Below are positions 19,952 through 29,886 of a DNA stretch of 64,000 bases, one piece after another. Made by a program: the position numbers and the translations under genes. How positions within the stretch are numbered: the stretch's first letter is position 1; every line of letters begins with the position of its first letter. The stretch spans positions 3,224,001-3,288,000 of the forward strand of contig NZ_CP106798.1 in the NCBI RefSeq assembly GCF_025642155.1, given 5' to 3'. Origin of the DNA: Streptomyces sp. HUAS 15-9 (GTDB taxonomy: Bacteria > Actinomycetota > Actinomycetes > Streptomycetales > Streptomycetaceae). The notes under the pieces were generated by a model. That model saw nothing but the letters and a program-made list of their open reading frames with translations. It had not been told where the DNA came from and did not search any database.

Positions 19952-20898
19952 CAGCCGAGCCCGAGCAACTCCCCATGGTCGTACCGGCCTCGGACCTGCC
20001 CCAGCGGGTGCGGATCCACGAGGTGGGCGCACGCGACGGCCTGCAGAACGAGAAGCTGGCCGTACCGACGGAGATCAAGGCGGAGTTCATCCGCCGCCTG
20101 GCCGACGCGGGCCTGACGACCATCGAGGCGACGAGCTTCGTGCACCCCAAGTGGGTGCCCCAACTCGCGGACGCGGAGCAGCTGTTCCCGCTCGTCCAGG
20201 AGCTGAAGGGTGTGCACCTGCCGGTCCTCGTGCCCAACGGGCGCGGGCTCGACCGCGCGCTGGCCCTGGGCGCGGACCGCGTGGCCGTCTTCGCCAGCGC
20301 GACCGAGTCCTTCGCCAAGGCCAACCTCAACCGGACGGTGGACGAGTCGCTCGGCGTCTTCGCGCCGGTGGTGGCCCGCGCGAAGGAGACGGGCGCCCAT
20401 GTGCGCGGCTATGTCTCGATGTGCTTCGGCGACCCCTGGGAGGGCGCGGTCCCCATCCACCAGGTCGTGCGCGTGTGCAGGGCGCTGATGGACATGGGCT
20501 GCGACGAGCTGAGCCTCGGCGACACGATCGGGGTCGCGACCCCGGGTCATGTCCTCGAACTCCTCTCCGTGCTCAACGAGGAGGGCGTGCCGACCAATGT
20601 GATCGGCGTGCACTTCCACGACACCTACGGCCAGGCACTGGCCAACACCTATGCGGCACTGGAACACGGGGTCACGACGATCGACGCCTCCGCGGGAGGC
20701 CTCGGCGGCTGCCCCTACGCCAAGTCCGCGACCGGCAATCTCGCCACCGAAGACCTCGTCTGGATGCTGCAGGGCCTCGGCATCGACACCGGGGTCGACC
20801 TCGGCCGTCTCGTCGCCACCAGCGTGTGGATGGCCGCCCACCTGGGCCGACCCAGCCCGTCCCGCACCGTACGCGCCCTGTCCCACAAGGAGCAGTGA
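19948..20898 (+). CDS. hmgL: Hydroxymethylglutaryl-CoA lyase
   Basis: The 316-residue TIM-barrel enzyme cleaves HMG-CoA to acetoacetate and acetyl-CoA. Visible signatures are [29 protein letters not shown], the active-site region [20 protein letters not shown] and [19 protein letters not shown] with the catalytic Cys. It is translationally coupled to the carboxylase alpha gene. The enoyl-CoA hydratase needed between carboxylase and lyase is not in this window. Confidence 0.93.
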   Translation: MTAEPEQLPMVVPASDLPQRVRIHEVGARDGLQNEKLAVPTEIKAEFIRRLADAGLTTIEATSFVHPKWVPQLADAEQLFPLVQELKGVHLPVLVPNGRGLDRALALGADRVAVFASATESFAKANLNRTVDESLGVFAPVVARAKETGAHVRGYVSMCFGDPWEGAVPIHQVVRVCRALMDMGCDELSLGDTIGVATPGHVLELLSVLNEEGVPTNVIGVHFHDTYGQALANTYAALEHGVTTIDASAGGLGGCPYAKSATGNLATEDLVWMLQGLGIDTGVDLGRLVATSVWMAAHLGRPSPSRTVRALSHKEQ

Positions 20899-20903
20899 TC
20901 ACC

Positions 20904-22067
20904 ATGGACCACCGACTCTCCCCCGAACTCGAGGAACTCCGCCGCACGGTGGAGGAGTTCGCCCACGACGTCGTGGCGCCGAAGATCGGTGACTTCTACG
21001 AGCGGCACGAGTTCCCTTACGAGATCGTCCGCGAGATGGGCCGCATGGGCCTGTTCGGGCTGCCGTTCCCGGAGGAGTACGGCGGCATGGGCGGCGACTA
21101 TCTGGCGCTCGGCGTGGCGCTGGAGGAGCTGGCCCGGGTGGACTCGTCGGTCGCGATCACGCTCGAGGCCGGAGTCTCGCTCGGTGCCATGCCGATCCAT
21201 CTCTTCGGCACCGAGGAGCAGAAGCGCGAGTGGCTGCCCCGGCTGTGCAGCGGCGAGGTACTGGGCGCGTTCGGGCTCACGGAGCCGGACGGCGGCTCGG
21301 ACGCGGGCGCGACGCGTACGACGGCCCGTCTCGACCCGGAGACGGACGAATGGGTGATCAACGGCTCGAAGTGCTTCATCACCAACTCCGGCACGGACAT
21401 CACTGGGTTGGTGACGGTCACGGCGGTCACCGGCCGCAAGCCGGACGGCCGGCCGCGGATCTCCGCGATCATCGTCCCGTCGGGCACGCCCGGCTTCACC
21501 GTGGCGGCGCCCTACTCGAAGGTGGGCTGGAACGCCTCCGACACCCGTGAGCTGTCCTTCTCGGACGTCCGTGTCCCGGCGGCCAATCTGCTGGGCGAGG
21601 AGGGCCGCGGCTATGCGCAGTTCCTGCGCATCCTCGATGAGGGCCGTATCGCCATCGCGGCGCTCGCGACCGGTCTGGCGCAGGGCTGTGTGGACGAGTC
21701 GGTGAAGTACGCGAAGGAGCGGCAGGCCTTCGGCCGGCCGATCGGCGCCAACCAGGCGATCCAGTTCAAGATCGCCGACATGGAGATGAAGGCCCACACG
21801 GCCCGCCTCGCCTGGCGCGACGCGGCGAGCCGGCTGGTCGCCGGCGAGCCCTTCAAGAAGGAGGCGGCCCTGGCCAAGCTCTACTCCTCCACGATCGCGG
21901 TCGACAACGCCCGCGACGCCACCCAGGTGCACGGCGGCTACGGCTTCATGAACGAGTACCCGGTGGCCCGGATGTGGCGCGACTCCAAGATCCTGGAGAT
22001 CGGCGAGGGGACCAGCGAGGTGCAGCGGATGCTGATCGCCCGGGAGCTGGGACTGGTCGCCGGCTGA
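20904..22067 (+). CDS. acdH: Acyl-CoA dehydrogenase AcdH (isovaleryl/branched-chain type)
   Basis: The 387-residue flavoenzyme has ALEELARVDSSVAITLEAG, FGLTEPDGGSDAGATRTTA and the C-terminal QVHGGYGFMNEYPVARMWRD, EIGEGTSEVQRMLIARELGL. It starts six bases after the lyase stop and is the last gene of the operon. In Streptomyces the AcdH enzyme at this position is known for branched-chain acyl-CoA oxidation. It would supply 3-methylcrotonyl-CoA to the carboxylase encoded upstream. Confidence 0.92.
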   Translation: MDHRLSPELEELRRTVEEFAHDVVAPKIGDFYERHEFPYEIVREMGRMGLFGLPFPEEYGGMGGDYLALGVALEELARVDSSVAITLEAGVSLGAMPIHLFGTEEQKREWLPRLCSGEVLGAFGLTEPDGGSDAGATRTTARLDPETDEWVINGSKCFITNSGTDITGLVTVTAVTGRKPDGRPRISAIIVPSGTPGFTVAAPYSKVGWNASDTRELSFSDVRVPAANLLGEEGRGYAQFLRILDEGRIAIAALATGLAQGCVDESVKYAKERQAFGRPIGANQAIQFKIADMEMKAHTARLAWRDAASRLVAGEPFKKEAALAKLYSSTIAVDNARDATQVHGGYGFMNEYPVARMWRDSKILEIGEGTSEVQRMLIARELGLVAG

Positions 22068-22089
22068 GGCCGCCGTACCCGATTCCAGC

Positions 22090-22120
22090 CGTACCGGCAC
22101 CCGCACGGGGTGCCGGTACG
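22090..22120 (+). terminator. Hairpin terminator of the leucine operon
   Basis: A 13-base perfect stem (22090-22102 with 22108-22120) and a 5-base loop start 23 bases after the acdH stop. Confidence 0.75.
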
Positions 22121-22170
22121 GTGGCGTTTCCCGCCCGACCCAGTGTCCGATGCATCCGATGGAGACCTCT

Positions 22171-22605
22171 GTGAAGCGCACCCCCCATATCGTCACGGTT
22201 TTCGCACTCGGCGCCGTCCTCGCCGGCGCAGCCACCGCCTGCTCCACCGAGAGCACCGCGAAGCCGGACGGGATCGGGGTCGCGGAGAAGCTGCCCGACG
22301 ACACGGACAAGGCACGGTCGAAGCAGAACGCCGCGGACTTCAGGTCCTGGGTCGAGGAGCACGGAACCGCGGAGCAGAAGACCGCCACCACCCGCGTCGA
22401 CCGCATCCTCGGCGAGTGGAACGAGCAGACGGGCAACGCGTACATATCCACCGACATCAACGGCGGGAAGACACAGGTGGCAGACCCCGAGGCGGCAGCC
22501 ACCGCGATCGCCAGGGCCTTCGCCTCCTGGAAGGACGCGAAGGAAGGGTACGCGTCCGTCTACGACGTCTACGGCAACGCCGTCATCACCAACTACAAGT
22601 TCTGA
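22171..22605 (+). CDS. Small secreted protein or lipoprotein, unknown function
   Basis: The 144-residue protein begins VKRTPHIVTVF with a hydrophobic stretch ending AATAC at about residue 24, so it is probably exported and possibly lipid-anchored, although the lipobox is weak. The rest is hydrophilic and predicted mostly helical (WVEEHGTAEQK, AATAIARAFASWKD). I chose the GTG at 22171 because GGAG lies six bases before it; ATGs at 22150 and 22159 would add unconserved residues. It sits alone between the acdH terminator and the desE iron box. No family was recognised. Confidence 0.65.
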   Translation: MKRTPHIVTVFALGAVLAGAATACSTESTAKPDGIGVAEKLPDDTDKARSKQNAADFRSWVEEHGTAEQKTATTRVDRILGEWNEQTGNAYISTDINGGKTQVADPEAAATAIARAFASWKDAKEGYASVYDVYGNAVITNYKF

Positions 22606-22689
22606 CGGCCGCGTTGGCGATCGGGGCGAGGAGCGGCGGGACACGGGCGGCTCACTCGCCCGGCTCCGGCCCGCCCTCTGGACAACTAG

Positions 22690-22708
22690 TTAGGTTAGGC
22701 TAACCTAG
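22690..22708. promoter_or_regulatory. Iron box (DmdR/DtxR-type) upstream of desE
   Basis: The 19-base sequence TTAGGTTAGGCTAACCTAG is a one-mismatch palindrome identical in type to the iron boxes of Streptomyces siderophore genes. It would repress desE when iron is sufficient. Confidence 0.9.
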
Positions 22709-22759
22709 CTTCGAACTTGTCCGGCGGGCGCTTCGCCCCGGTCGAAAGCAGTCATACCC

Positions 22760-23806
22760 ATGTCCTGTGCCCGTGCCACCCAACTCACTCGCCGCGGCAT
22801 CCTCGCCGCGGGCGGCGCCCTCGGACTCGGTGCCGCACTCACCGCCTGCGGGGACGACAAGGGCGAAGACGCGGGCTCGGGCGAGCAGGCGAAGGCCGCC
22901 GAGTCCGGCCCCTGGACCTTCAAGGACGACCGCGGCACGACCGTGAAGCTGGACAAGGTCCCGGCGGACATCGTCGCGTTCACCGGTGTCGCCGCCGCCC
23001 TCCACGACTACGGCATCCCGGTCAAGGGCGTGTTCGGCCCGACGAAGACCAAGGACGGCAAGGCCGATGTCCAGGCCGGCGACATGGACGTCAGCAAGGT
23101 CACGGTCCTCGGCAACACCTGGGGCCAGTTCAACGTCGAGAAGTACGCGGCCCTCGCCCCGGACGTGCTCATCTCCACCATGTTCGACTCGACGGGCACC
23201 CTCTGGTACGTCCCCGACGAGTCCAAGGACAAGATCGCCAAGCTCGCCCCGAGCGTCGGCATCTCCGTCTACGACCGCCAACTCACCGCGTCCCTGCAGC
23301 GCATGTGGGAGCTCGCCGATTCGCTCGGCGCCGACCTGAAGGCCGCCGCGGTCACCGACGCGAAGAAGCGCTTCGAGGACGCCGCCGCCCGGCTGCGCGC
23401 CGCAGCCAAGGCCAAGCCCGGCATCAAGGTGATGGCGGGTTCCGCGAGCGCCGACCTCTTCTACGTCTCCGGCACCAACCTCTCGATCGACCTGGAGTAC
23501 TTCAAGGCCCTCGGCGTGAACTTCGTCGAGCCGCCGGAGAGCGCCAAGAAGCAGGGCGGCGGCTGGTACGAGTCGCTGAGCTGGGAGAACGTCGACAAGT
23601 ACCAGGCCGACATCATCATGATGGACGACCGCTCCTCGACCATCCAGCCCGCCGACATCACCAAGGCGACCTGGAAGAAGCTGCCCGCGGTCAAGGCGGG
23701 CCAGGTCATCGCCCGCTCCCCCGAGCCGATCCTGTCGTACGACAAGTGCGTGCCGCTGCTCACCGTCCTCGCCGAGGCACTGGAGAAGGCCAAGAAGGTC
23801 ACCTGA
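22760..23806 (+). CDS. desE: Ferric-siderophore binding lipoprotein DesE
   Basis: The 348-residue periplasmic-binding-type lipoprotein has a twin-arginine-like start (TRRGILAAGG) and lipobox LTAC with Cys30. It is followed by the two-lobed FecB/BtuF-type fold (TTVKLDKVPADIVAF, LAPDVLISTMFD, ADIIMMDDRS). It captures ferrioxamines for an ABC permease that is not encoded here. An iron box lies 52 bases upstream. The next gene, 55 bases on, encodes the siderophore-interacting reductase. Confidence 0.93.
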   Translation: MSCARATQLTRRGILAAGGALGLGAALTACGDDKGEDAGSGEQAKAAESGPWTFKDDRGTTVKLDKVPADIVAFTGVAAALHDYGIPVKGVFGPTKTKDGKADVQAGDMDVSKVTVLGNTWGQFNVEKYAALAPDVLISTMFDSTGTLWYVPDESKDKIAKLAPSVGISVYDRQLTASLQRMWELADSLGADLKAAAVTDAKKRFEDAAARLRAAAKAKPGIKVMAGSASADLFYVSGTNLSIDLEYFKALGVNFVEPPESAKKQGGGWYESLSWENVDKYQADIIMMDDRSSTIQPADITKATWKKLPAVKAGQVIARSPEPILSYDKCVPLLTVLAEALEKAKKVT

Positions 23807-23861
23807 CCCCGGCTTCCCTGCCCTCCCCAGGAGCACACCTTCCTGAATCCCAGGAGCACCC

Positions 23862-24683
23862 ATGACGACGGCCGTGGCCACCCCGTTCCGCTTCTTCTCC
23901 CTCCGGGTCGCACGGACGAGGCGGCTCGGCCCGTCCCTGGTCCGGGTCACCTTCACCGGGTCCGACCTGCACGCGTTCCAATCCCACGGGCGGGACCAGT
24001 CCCTGTCCCTGTTCCTGCCGCACCCCGGCCAGACCGAGCCCGTCGTACCCGTCGACCTGGGTGACGGCTGGTGGCAGGCGTGGCGTGAACTCCCGGACGG
24101 GGTACGGGCTGTGATGCGCTCGTACACTCTGCGAGCCCTGCGCCGGGACCCCGACGAGGTGGACATCGACTTCGTACTGCACAGCCCGTCGGGGCCCGCC
24201 TCACGCTGGGCCGCCGGGGCCACCACCGGTGACCGCGTCCTCCTCCTCGGCCCGGCGATCGCCGACAACCGCGCGATCCGCTTCCGGCCCCCACAGGACA
24301 CCGACCTCGTCCTCATCTGGGGCGACGAGACCGCCGTACCCGCCGTCTCGGCCATTCTCGAGTCGCTTCCGGCCGGCACGACCGTCCGGGCCTGGCTGAC
24401 GGTGCCATACGCGGGTGACATCCAGGGCGTGGCGACCGAGGCGGACGCCCACATCGCCTGGTTCGTGGGTGACGACGGCTCCCCCATGGCCGTCGACGCC
24501 GTACGGACCGCTCAACTGCCGCCCGCCCAGCGGCCGTACGCCTGGATCGCGGGCGAGTCCGGCCAGGTGAAGGACCTGCGCCGCCATCTCGTGGCCGAGC
24601 GCGGGATCGACCGGCGGCGTGTCACCTTCGTCGGCTACTGGCGGCGGGGGCTGACGGAGGAACAACTCCGCGTGGCGGAGTAA
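23862..24683 (+). CDS. Siderophore-interacting protein (FAD-dependent ferric-siderophore reductase)
   Basis: The 273-residue protein has the ferredoxin-reductase-like SIP layout. An FAD-binding domain (SLVRVTFTGSDLHAF, AVMRSYTLRALR, VDFVLHSPSGPASRWA-type segment) precedes a C-terminal NAD(P)H-binding half (LVLIWGDETAVPAVSAILE, WIAGESGQVKDLRR). It would release iron from imported ferrioxamine by reduction. AGGAG lies five bases before the start. It follows desE and is probably under the same iron box. Confidence 0.9.
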   Translation: MTTAVATPFRFFSLRVARTRRLGPSLVRVTFTGSDLHAFQSHGRDQSLSLFLPHPGQTEPVVPVDLGDGWWQAWRELPDGVRAVMRSYTLRALRRDPDEVDIDFVLHSPSGPASRWAAGATTGDRVLLLGPAIADNRAIRFRPPQDTDLVLIWGDETAVPAVSAILESLPAGTTVRAWLTVPYAGDIQGVATEADAHIAWFVGDDGSPMAVDAVRTAQLPPAQRPYAWIAGESGQVKDLRRHLVAERGIDRRRVTFVGYWRRGLTEEQLRVAE

Positions 24684-24736
24684 CTCCCTTCGACGTGACG
24701 GCAGTCATGGGAGGAGTGAGACCTCCCCCGCATTAC

Positions 24737-24755
24737 TTAGGTTAGGCTAACCTAA
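24737..24755. promoter_or_regulatory. Iron box upstream of desABCD
   Basis: TTAGGTTAGGCTAACCTAA is a perfect 19-base palindrome, 38 bases before the desA start. It is the expected DmdR1-type operator for the biosynthetic operon. Confidence 0.93.
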
Positions 24756-24793
24756 GCTAAACCGGCACGGACCGTCCCCCGGAGGACCCCCAC

Positions 24794-26260
24794 ATGCGCT
24801 CGCACCTGCTCAATGACCTCACCGCGGAGCACTACCGCCGCTCCGTGACCGAAGGAGTAGAGCGGGTGGCGGCCAAACTCGCCACCACCGACCGTCCGTT
24901 CACCGGCGTCACGGTCGACGCCCTGGCCCGCCGCATCGAGCGGATCGACCTCGACAGGCCGCTGCACGACACCACAGCCGCCCTGGACGAGCTGGAGGAG
25001 GTCTACCTCCGCGACGCGGTCTACTTCCACCACCCCCGCTACCTCGCCCACCTCAACTGCCCGGTCGTCATCCCGGCGGTGCTCGGCGAGGCGGTCCTCT
25101 CCGCGGTCAACTCCTCGCTCGACACCTGGGACCAGTCGGCCGGCGGCACCCTCATCGAGCGCAGGCTCATCGACTGGACGGCCGCCCGCATCGGCCTCGG
25201 CCCGGCCGCCGACGGCGTGTTCACCTCCGGCGGCACCCAGTCCAACCTCCAGGCGCTGATGCTGGCCCGCGAGGAGGCCAAGGCCGGGCGGGCAGGGTGG
25301 GAACATCCGGCCTCCCCCGCGACACTGCGCGTCTTCGTCTCCGAGGCCGGCCACTTCAGCGTGACGAAGTCCGCGCAACTCCTCGGCCTCGGCCCGGACG
25401 CGGTGGTCACCGTCCCCGTCGACCACGACAAACGCATGCAGACCGTCGCGCTCGCCCACGAGCTGGAGCGCTGCCGGGACGACGGCCTGGTCCCCATGGC
25501 CGTCGTCGCCACCGCCGGCACCACCGACTTCGGGTCCATCGACCCGCTGCCCGAGATCGCCGAGCTGTGCGCCCAGTACGGCGTGTGGATGCATGTCGAC
25601 GCCGCCTACGGCTGCGGGCTGCTCACCTCCCGCAGACACCGGGACCGCATCGACGGCATCGAGCGCGCCGACTCGGTCACCGTCGACTACCACAAGTCCT
25701 TCTTCCAGCCGGTGAGTTCCTCCGCCGTGCTGGTCCGCGACTCCGCCACGCTGCGGCACGCGACCTACCACGCGGAGTACCTCAACCCGCGCCGCATGGT
25801 TCGCGAGCGCATCCCCAACCAGGTCGACAAGTCCCTGCAGACCACCCGCCGTTTCGACGCCCTCAAACTGTGGATGACCCTGCGCGTGATGGGCGCCGAC
25901 GGCATCGGCGAGCTCTTCGACGAGGTCTGCGACCTGGCCGCCGAGGGCTGGGAACTGCTCGCCGCCGACCCGCGCTTCGACGTCGTCGTGCGGCCGTCCC
26001 TGTCCACCCTCGTCTTCCGCTACATCCCGGCGGCCGTCACCGATCCGGCCGAGATCGACCGCGCCAACCTGTATGCCCGCAAGGCCCTGTTCACCTCCGG
26101 CGACGCCGTGGTCGCGGGCACCAAGGCGGGCGGCCGCCACTACCTGAAGTTCACCCTCCTCAACCCCGAGACGCGGGCGACCGACATCGCCGCCGTCCTC
26201 GACCTGATCGCCGGCCACGCCGAGCAGTACCTGGGAGAGTCTCTTGACCGTGCGTCCTGA
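24794..26260 (+). CDS. desA: Lysine decarboxylase DesA (PLP-dependent)
   Basis: The 488-residue group II decarboxylase makes cadaverine from lysine, the first step of desferrioxamine synthesis. Signatures are [18 protein letters not shown], the PLP Asp region [11 protein letters not shown] and the PLP lysine in [15 protein letters not shown] lies eight bases upstream of the start. The gene overlaps desB by 17 bases. Confidence 0.95.
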   Translation: MRSHLLNDLTAEHYRRSVTEGVERVAAKLATTDRPFTGVTVDALARRIERIDLDRPLHDTTAALDELEEVYLRDAVYFHHPRYLAHLNCPVVIPAVLGEAVLSAVNSSLDTWDQSAGGTLIERRLIDWTAARIGLGPAADGVFTSGGTQSNLQALMLAREEAKAGRAGWEHPASPATLRVFVSEAGHFSVTKSAQLLGLGPDAVVTVPVDHDKRMQTVALAHELERCRDDGLVPMAVVATAGTTDFGSIDPLPEIAELCAQYGVWMHVDAAYGCGLLTSRRHRDRIDGIERADSVTVDYHKSFFQPVSSSAVLVRDSATLRHATYHAEYLNPRRMVRERIPNQVDKSLQTTRRFDALKLWMTLRVMGADGIGELFDEVCDLAAEGWELLAADPRFDVVVRPSLSTLVFRYIPAAVTDPAEIDRANLYARKALFTSGDAVVAGTKAGGRHYLKFTLLNPETRATDIAAVLDLIAGHAEQYLGESLDRAS

Positions 26261-27530
26261 AGCCCCGAACAAGACCTACGACCTCGTGGGGATCGGGCTC
26301 GGCCCCTTCAACCTCGGCCTCGCGTGCCTCACCGAGCCGATCGCCGAACTGGACGGAGTGTTCCTCGACTCGAAGCCCGACTTCGAGTGGCACGCCGGAA
26401 TGTTCCTCGACGGCGCCCATCTGCAGACCCCGTTCATGTCGGACCTGGTCACGATGGCCGACCCGACCTCGCCGTACTCCTTCCTCAACTACCTGAAGGA
26501 GAAGCGCCGGCTGTACTCGTTCTACATCCGGGAGAACTTCTATCCGCTCCGGGTCGAGTACGACGACTACTGCCGCTGGGCCGCGGGCAAGCTGAGCAGC
26601 GTCCGCTTCGGTACGACGGTCACCGAGGTGACGTACGAGGACGATCTGTACGTCGTGCGCACCGAGGCCGGCGACACCTTCCGCGCCCGTCATCTGGTCC
26701 TCGGCACGGGCACGGTCCCCTTCGTTCCCGACTTCTGCCGGGATCTGTCCGGCGACTTCATTCACACCGCGCAGTACCTGCCCCGCAAGGCGGAACTGCA
26801 GGCGAAGAAGTCCCTCACGATCGTCGGCAGCGGCCAGAGCGCCGCGGAGATCTACTACGAACTCCTCTGTGAGATCGACGTCCACAACTATGAGCTCAAC
26901 TGGGTCACCCGCTCCCCGCGGTTCTACCCGCTGGAGTACACCAAGCTGACCCTGGAGATGACGTCCCCGGACTACATCGACTACTTCCGCGCGCTGCCCG
27001 AGGAGACCCGCTACCGGTTGGAGAAGCAGCAGAAGGGCCTCTTCAAGGGCATCAACTCGAACCTGATCGACTCGATCTTCGACCTGCTCTACCAGAAGAA
27101 CGTCGAGAGCGGCGACCGCCCGGTCCGCACCCGTCTGCTGGCCAACTCCTCGCTGACGACCGCCGTTCACGCGGACGGCGCGTACACGCTCGGCTTCCAC
27201 CAGGACGAGCAGGGCAAGGACTTCGAGATCCGCACCGAGGGCCTGGTGCTGGCCACCGGCTACCACTACGAGCCGCCCGCCTTCCTCGCCCCGCTCCACG
27301 ACCGCCTCCGCTTCGACGGCCACGGCCGCTTCGACGTCGCCCGCAACTACGCGATCGACGTGACGGGCCGCGGGGTGTTCCTGCAGAACGCCGGCCTGCA
27401 CACCCACAGCGTCACCAGCCCCGATCTGGGCATGGGCCCGTACCGCAACAGCCACATCATCCGCGAGCTGCTCGGCACCGAGTACTACCCGGTCGAGAAG
27501 ACGATCGCGTTCCAGGAGTTCGCCGTATGA
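26244..27530 (+). CDS. desB: Cadaverine N-hydroxylase DesB
   Basis: The 428-residue flavin monooxygenase is of the lysine/ornithine N-hydroxylase family. It shows an FAD motif [14 protein letters not shown] at the N-terminus, an NADPH motif [15 protein letters not shown] near 195, and the late ATGYHYEPP. It N-hydroxylates cadaverine. The start is probably the TTG at 26244, with GGGAGAG four bases before; a GTG at 26250 is the alternative. The overlap with desA suggests translational coupling. Confidence 0.95.
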   Translation: MTVRPEAPNKTYDLVGIGLGPFNLGLACLTEPIAELDGVFLDSKPDFEWHAGMFLDGAHLQTPFMSDLVTMADPTSPYSFLNYLKEKRRLYSFYIRENFYPLRVEYDDYCRWAAGKLSSVRFGTTVTEVTYEDDLYVVRTEAGDTFRARHLVLGTGTVPFVPDFCRDLSGDFIHTAQYLPRKAELQAKKSLTIVGSGQSAAEIYYELLCEIDVHNYELNWVTRSPRFYPLEYTKLTLEMTSPDYIDYFRALPEETRYRLEKQQKGLFKGINSNLIDSIFDLLYQKNVESGDRPVRTRLLANSSLTTAVHADGAYTLGFHQDEQGKDFEIRTEGLVLATGYHYEPPAFLAPLHDRLRFDGHGRFDVARNYAIDVTGRGVFLQNAGLHTHSVTSPDLGMGPYRNSHIIRELLGTEYYPVEKTIAFQEFAV

Positions 27531-28051
27531 AGTTCACCTTCCGCCCGCTCGACCCCCTCAAGGACGCCGAGCTGCTGCACGCCTGGGTCACACATCCCAA
27601 GGCCGCCTTCTGGATGATGCGGGACGCGAAGCTGGAGGACGTCGAGCGCGCCTACATGGAGATCGCGGCCGACGAGCACCAACACGCCCTCCTCGGGCTG
27701 CTCGACGGGGAGCCCGCCTTCCTCATGGAGACGTACGACCCCGCCCACCGCGAGCTGGTGGGGCTGTACGAGCCCGAGCCCGGGGATGTCGGCATGCACT
27801 TCCTGGTGCCGCCGACGCAGACGCCCGTGCACGGGTTCACCAGGGCCGTCATCACCGCCGTGGTGGCGCGCCTCTTCGAGGATCCGGCGACCGCCCGGAT
27901 CGTCGTCGAGCCGGATGTGCGCAACGCGGCGGTGCACGCCCTGAACGACGTCGTCGGGTTCGTGCCCGAGCGGGAGATCCAGAAGCCGGAGAAGAAGGCG
28001 CTGCTGAGCTTCTGCACGCGGGAGCGGTTCGAGAAGGCGGTGGCGGCATGA
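27527..28051 (+). CDS. desC: N-hydroxycadaverine acyltransferase DesC
   Basis: The 174-residue GNAT-fold acyltransferase has the siderophore N-acyltransferase pattern: [35 protein letters not shown] and [22 protein letters not shown]. It adds succinyl or acetyl groups to N-hydroxycadaverine. The start codon overlaps the desB stop (ATGA), and the stop overlaps the desD start in the same way. Confidence 0.95.
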   Translation: MKFTFRPLDPLKDAELLHAWVTHPKAAFWMMRDAKLEDVERAYMEIAADEHQHALLGLLDGEPAFLMETYDPAHRELVGLYEPEPGDVGMHFLVPPTQTPVHGFTRAVITAVVARLFEDPATARIVVEPDVRNAAVHALNDVVGFVPEREIQKPEKKALLSFCTRERFEKAVAA

Positions 28052-29817
28052 GCCTCGCCGACGCCGTGGCCCATCTGTCCCCCGAGCGCTGGGAGACGGC
28101 CAACCGTCTGCTCGTGCGCAAGGCGCTCGCCGAGTTCGCCCACGAGCGGCTGATCACGCCCCGGCAGGACGGCGACGCGTACATGGTCCACAGCGACGAC
28201 GGCCTCACCCATTACCGGTTCACGGCCACCCTCCGCGCCCTCGACCACTGGCAGGTCGACGCCGACTCGATCACCCGCACCCGCGACGGCGCCGAACTCC
28301 CGCTTGCCGCCCTCGACTTCTTCATCGAGCTCAAGAAGGCGCTGGGCCTGAGCGACGAGATCCTGCCGGTCTACCTGGAGGAGATCTCCTCCACCCTCTC
28401 CGGCACCTGCTACAAGCTCACCAAGCCGCAGATCCCGGTGGCCGAGCTGGCACGAAGCGGCTTCCAGGCGATCGAGACCGGGATGACCGAGGGCCACCCC
28501 TGCTTCGTCGCCAACAACGGGCGGCTCGGCTTCGGCATCCATGAGTACCTGTCGTACGCCCCGGAGACCGCGAGCCCCGTCCGGCTGATCTGGCTCGCCG
28601 CGCACCGCTCACGGGCGGCGTTCACGGCGGGTGCGGGCATCGAGTACGAGACCTTCGTACGGGAGGAGTTGGGCGCGGAGACGGTCGAGCGGTTCGAGGG
28701 TGTCCTGCGCGAGCAGGGGCTCGACCCGGCCGACCATCTCCTCATACCCGTCCACCCCTGGCAGTGGTGGAACAAGCTCACCGTCACCTTCGCCGCCGAG
28801 GTCGCCCGCGGGCATCTCGTCTGCCTGGGCGAGGGCGACGACGAGTATCTGGCCCAGCAGTCCATCCGGACCTTCTTCAACCGGTCCCACCCCGGGAAGC
28901 ACTATGTGAAGACGGCCCTGTCCGTGCTCAACATGGGCTTCATGCGCGGGCTCTCCGCCGCCTACATGGAGGCGACCCCGGCGATCAACGACTGGCTGGC
29001 CCGGCTGATCGACAACGACCCGGTGCTGAAGTCGACCGGGCTGTCGATCATCCAGGAGCGCGCGGCCGTCGGCTACCGGCATCCGGAGTACGAGGCGGCG
29101 ACCGACCGGTACTCGCCGTACCGCAAGATGCTGGCCGCGCTGTGGCGCGAGAGCCCGGTTCCCTCCCTCCAGGAGGGCGAGTCGCTCGCCACCATGGCCT
29201 CCCTCGTCCATGTGGACCACGAGGGCGCGTCCTTCGCGGGCGCCCTGATCGAGAGGTCCGGGCTGGCGCCCGCCGAATGGCTGCGGCAGTACCTGCGGGC
29301 GTACTACACGCCCCTGCTGCACAGCTTCTACGCCTACGACCTGGCCTATATGCCGCACGGCGAGAACGTGATCCTGGTGCTGAAGGACGGCGTGGTCCGG
29401 CGCGCGATCTACAAGGACATCGCCGAGGAGATCGTGGTGATGGACCCGGACGCGGTGCTGCCGCCCGAGGTGCGGCGGATCCGGGTCGAGGTGCCGGAGG
29501 ACACGAAGCTGCTGTCCGTCTTCACGGACGTCTTCGACTGCTTCTTCCGCTTCCTCGCGGCGAACCTCGCCACCGAGGGGATCCTGGAGGAGGACGGCTT
29601 CTGGCGTACGGTCGCGGAGGTCACCCGCGAGTATCAGGAATCGGCGCCCGAACTCGCCGACAAGTTCCGGCAGTACGACCTGTTCGCGCCGGAGTTCGCG
29701 CTGTCCTGCCTCAATCGACTTCAGTTGCGCGACAACCGGCAGATGGTGGATCTCGCGGACCCCTCCGGCGCGCTCCAACTGGTCGGCACTCTGCGCAATC
29801 CCCTCGCGGGACGGTAG
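28048..29817 (+). CDS. desD: Desferrioxamine synthetase DesD (NIS synthetase)
   Basis: The 589-residue NRPS-independent siderophore synthetase of the IucA/IucC family oligomerises and cyclises the hydroxamate units using ATP. Family motifs include EGHPCFVANNGRLGFG near 150, LIPVHPWQWWNK near 233, and SIRTFFNRSHPGKHYVKTALSV near 272, with the C-terminal FhuF-like region. It is the last gene of the operon and is followed by a strong hairpin. Confidence 0.95.
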   Translation: MSLADAVAHLSPERWETANRLLVRKALAEFAHERLITPRQDGDAYMVHSDDGLTHYRFTATLRALDHWQVDADSITRTRDGAELPLAALDFFIELKKALGLSDEILPVYLEEISSTLSGTCYKLTKPQIPVAELARSGFQAIETGMTEGHPCFVANNGRLGFGIHEYLSYAPETASPVRLIWLAAHRSRAAFTAGAGIEYETFVREELGAETVERFEGVLREQGLDPADHLLIPVHPWQWWNKLTVTFAAEVARGHLVCLGEGDDEYLAQQSIRTFFNRSHPGKHYVKTALSVLNMGFMRGLSAAYMEATPAINDWLARLIDNDPVLKSTGLSIIQERAAVGYRHPEYEAATDRYSPYRKMLAALWRESPVPSLQEGESLATMASLVHVDHEGASFAGALIERSGLAPAEWLRQYLRAYYTPLLHSFYAYDLAYMPHGENVILVLKDGVVRRAIYKDIAEEIVVMDPDAVLPPEVRRIRVEVPEDTKLLSVFTDVFDCFFRFLAANLATEGILEEDGFWRTVAEVTREYQESAPELADKFRQYDLFAPEFALSCLNRLQLRDNRQMVDLADPSGALQLVGTLRNPLAGR

Positions 29818-29840
29818 GAAGGCAGGCCCTCACGAACCGG

Positions 29841-29875
29841 CGGGCACCCCGGAGTACGGTCCTCCGGGGTGCCCG
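29841..29875. terminator. Bidirectional terminator between desD and the hexosaminidase gene
   Basis: A 14-base perfect stem (29841-29854 with 29862-29875) and 7-base loop lie between two convergent genes. Confidence 0.8.
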
Positions 29876-29886
29876 TCAGGCTTGTC

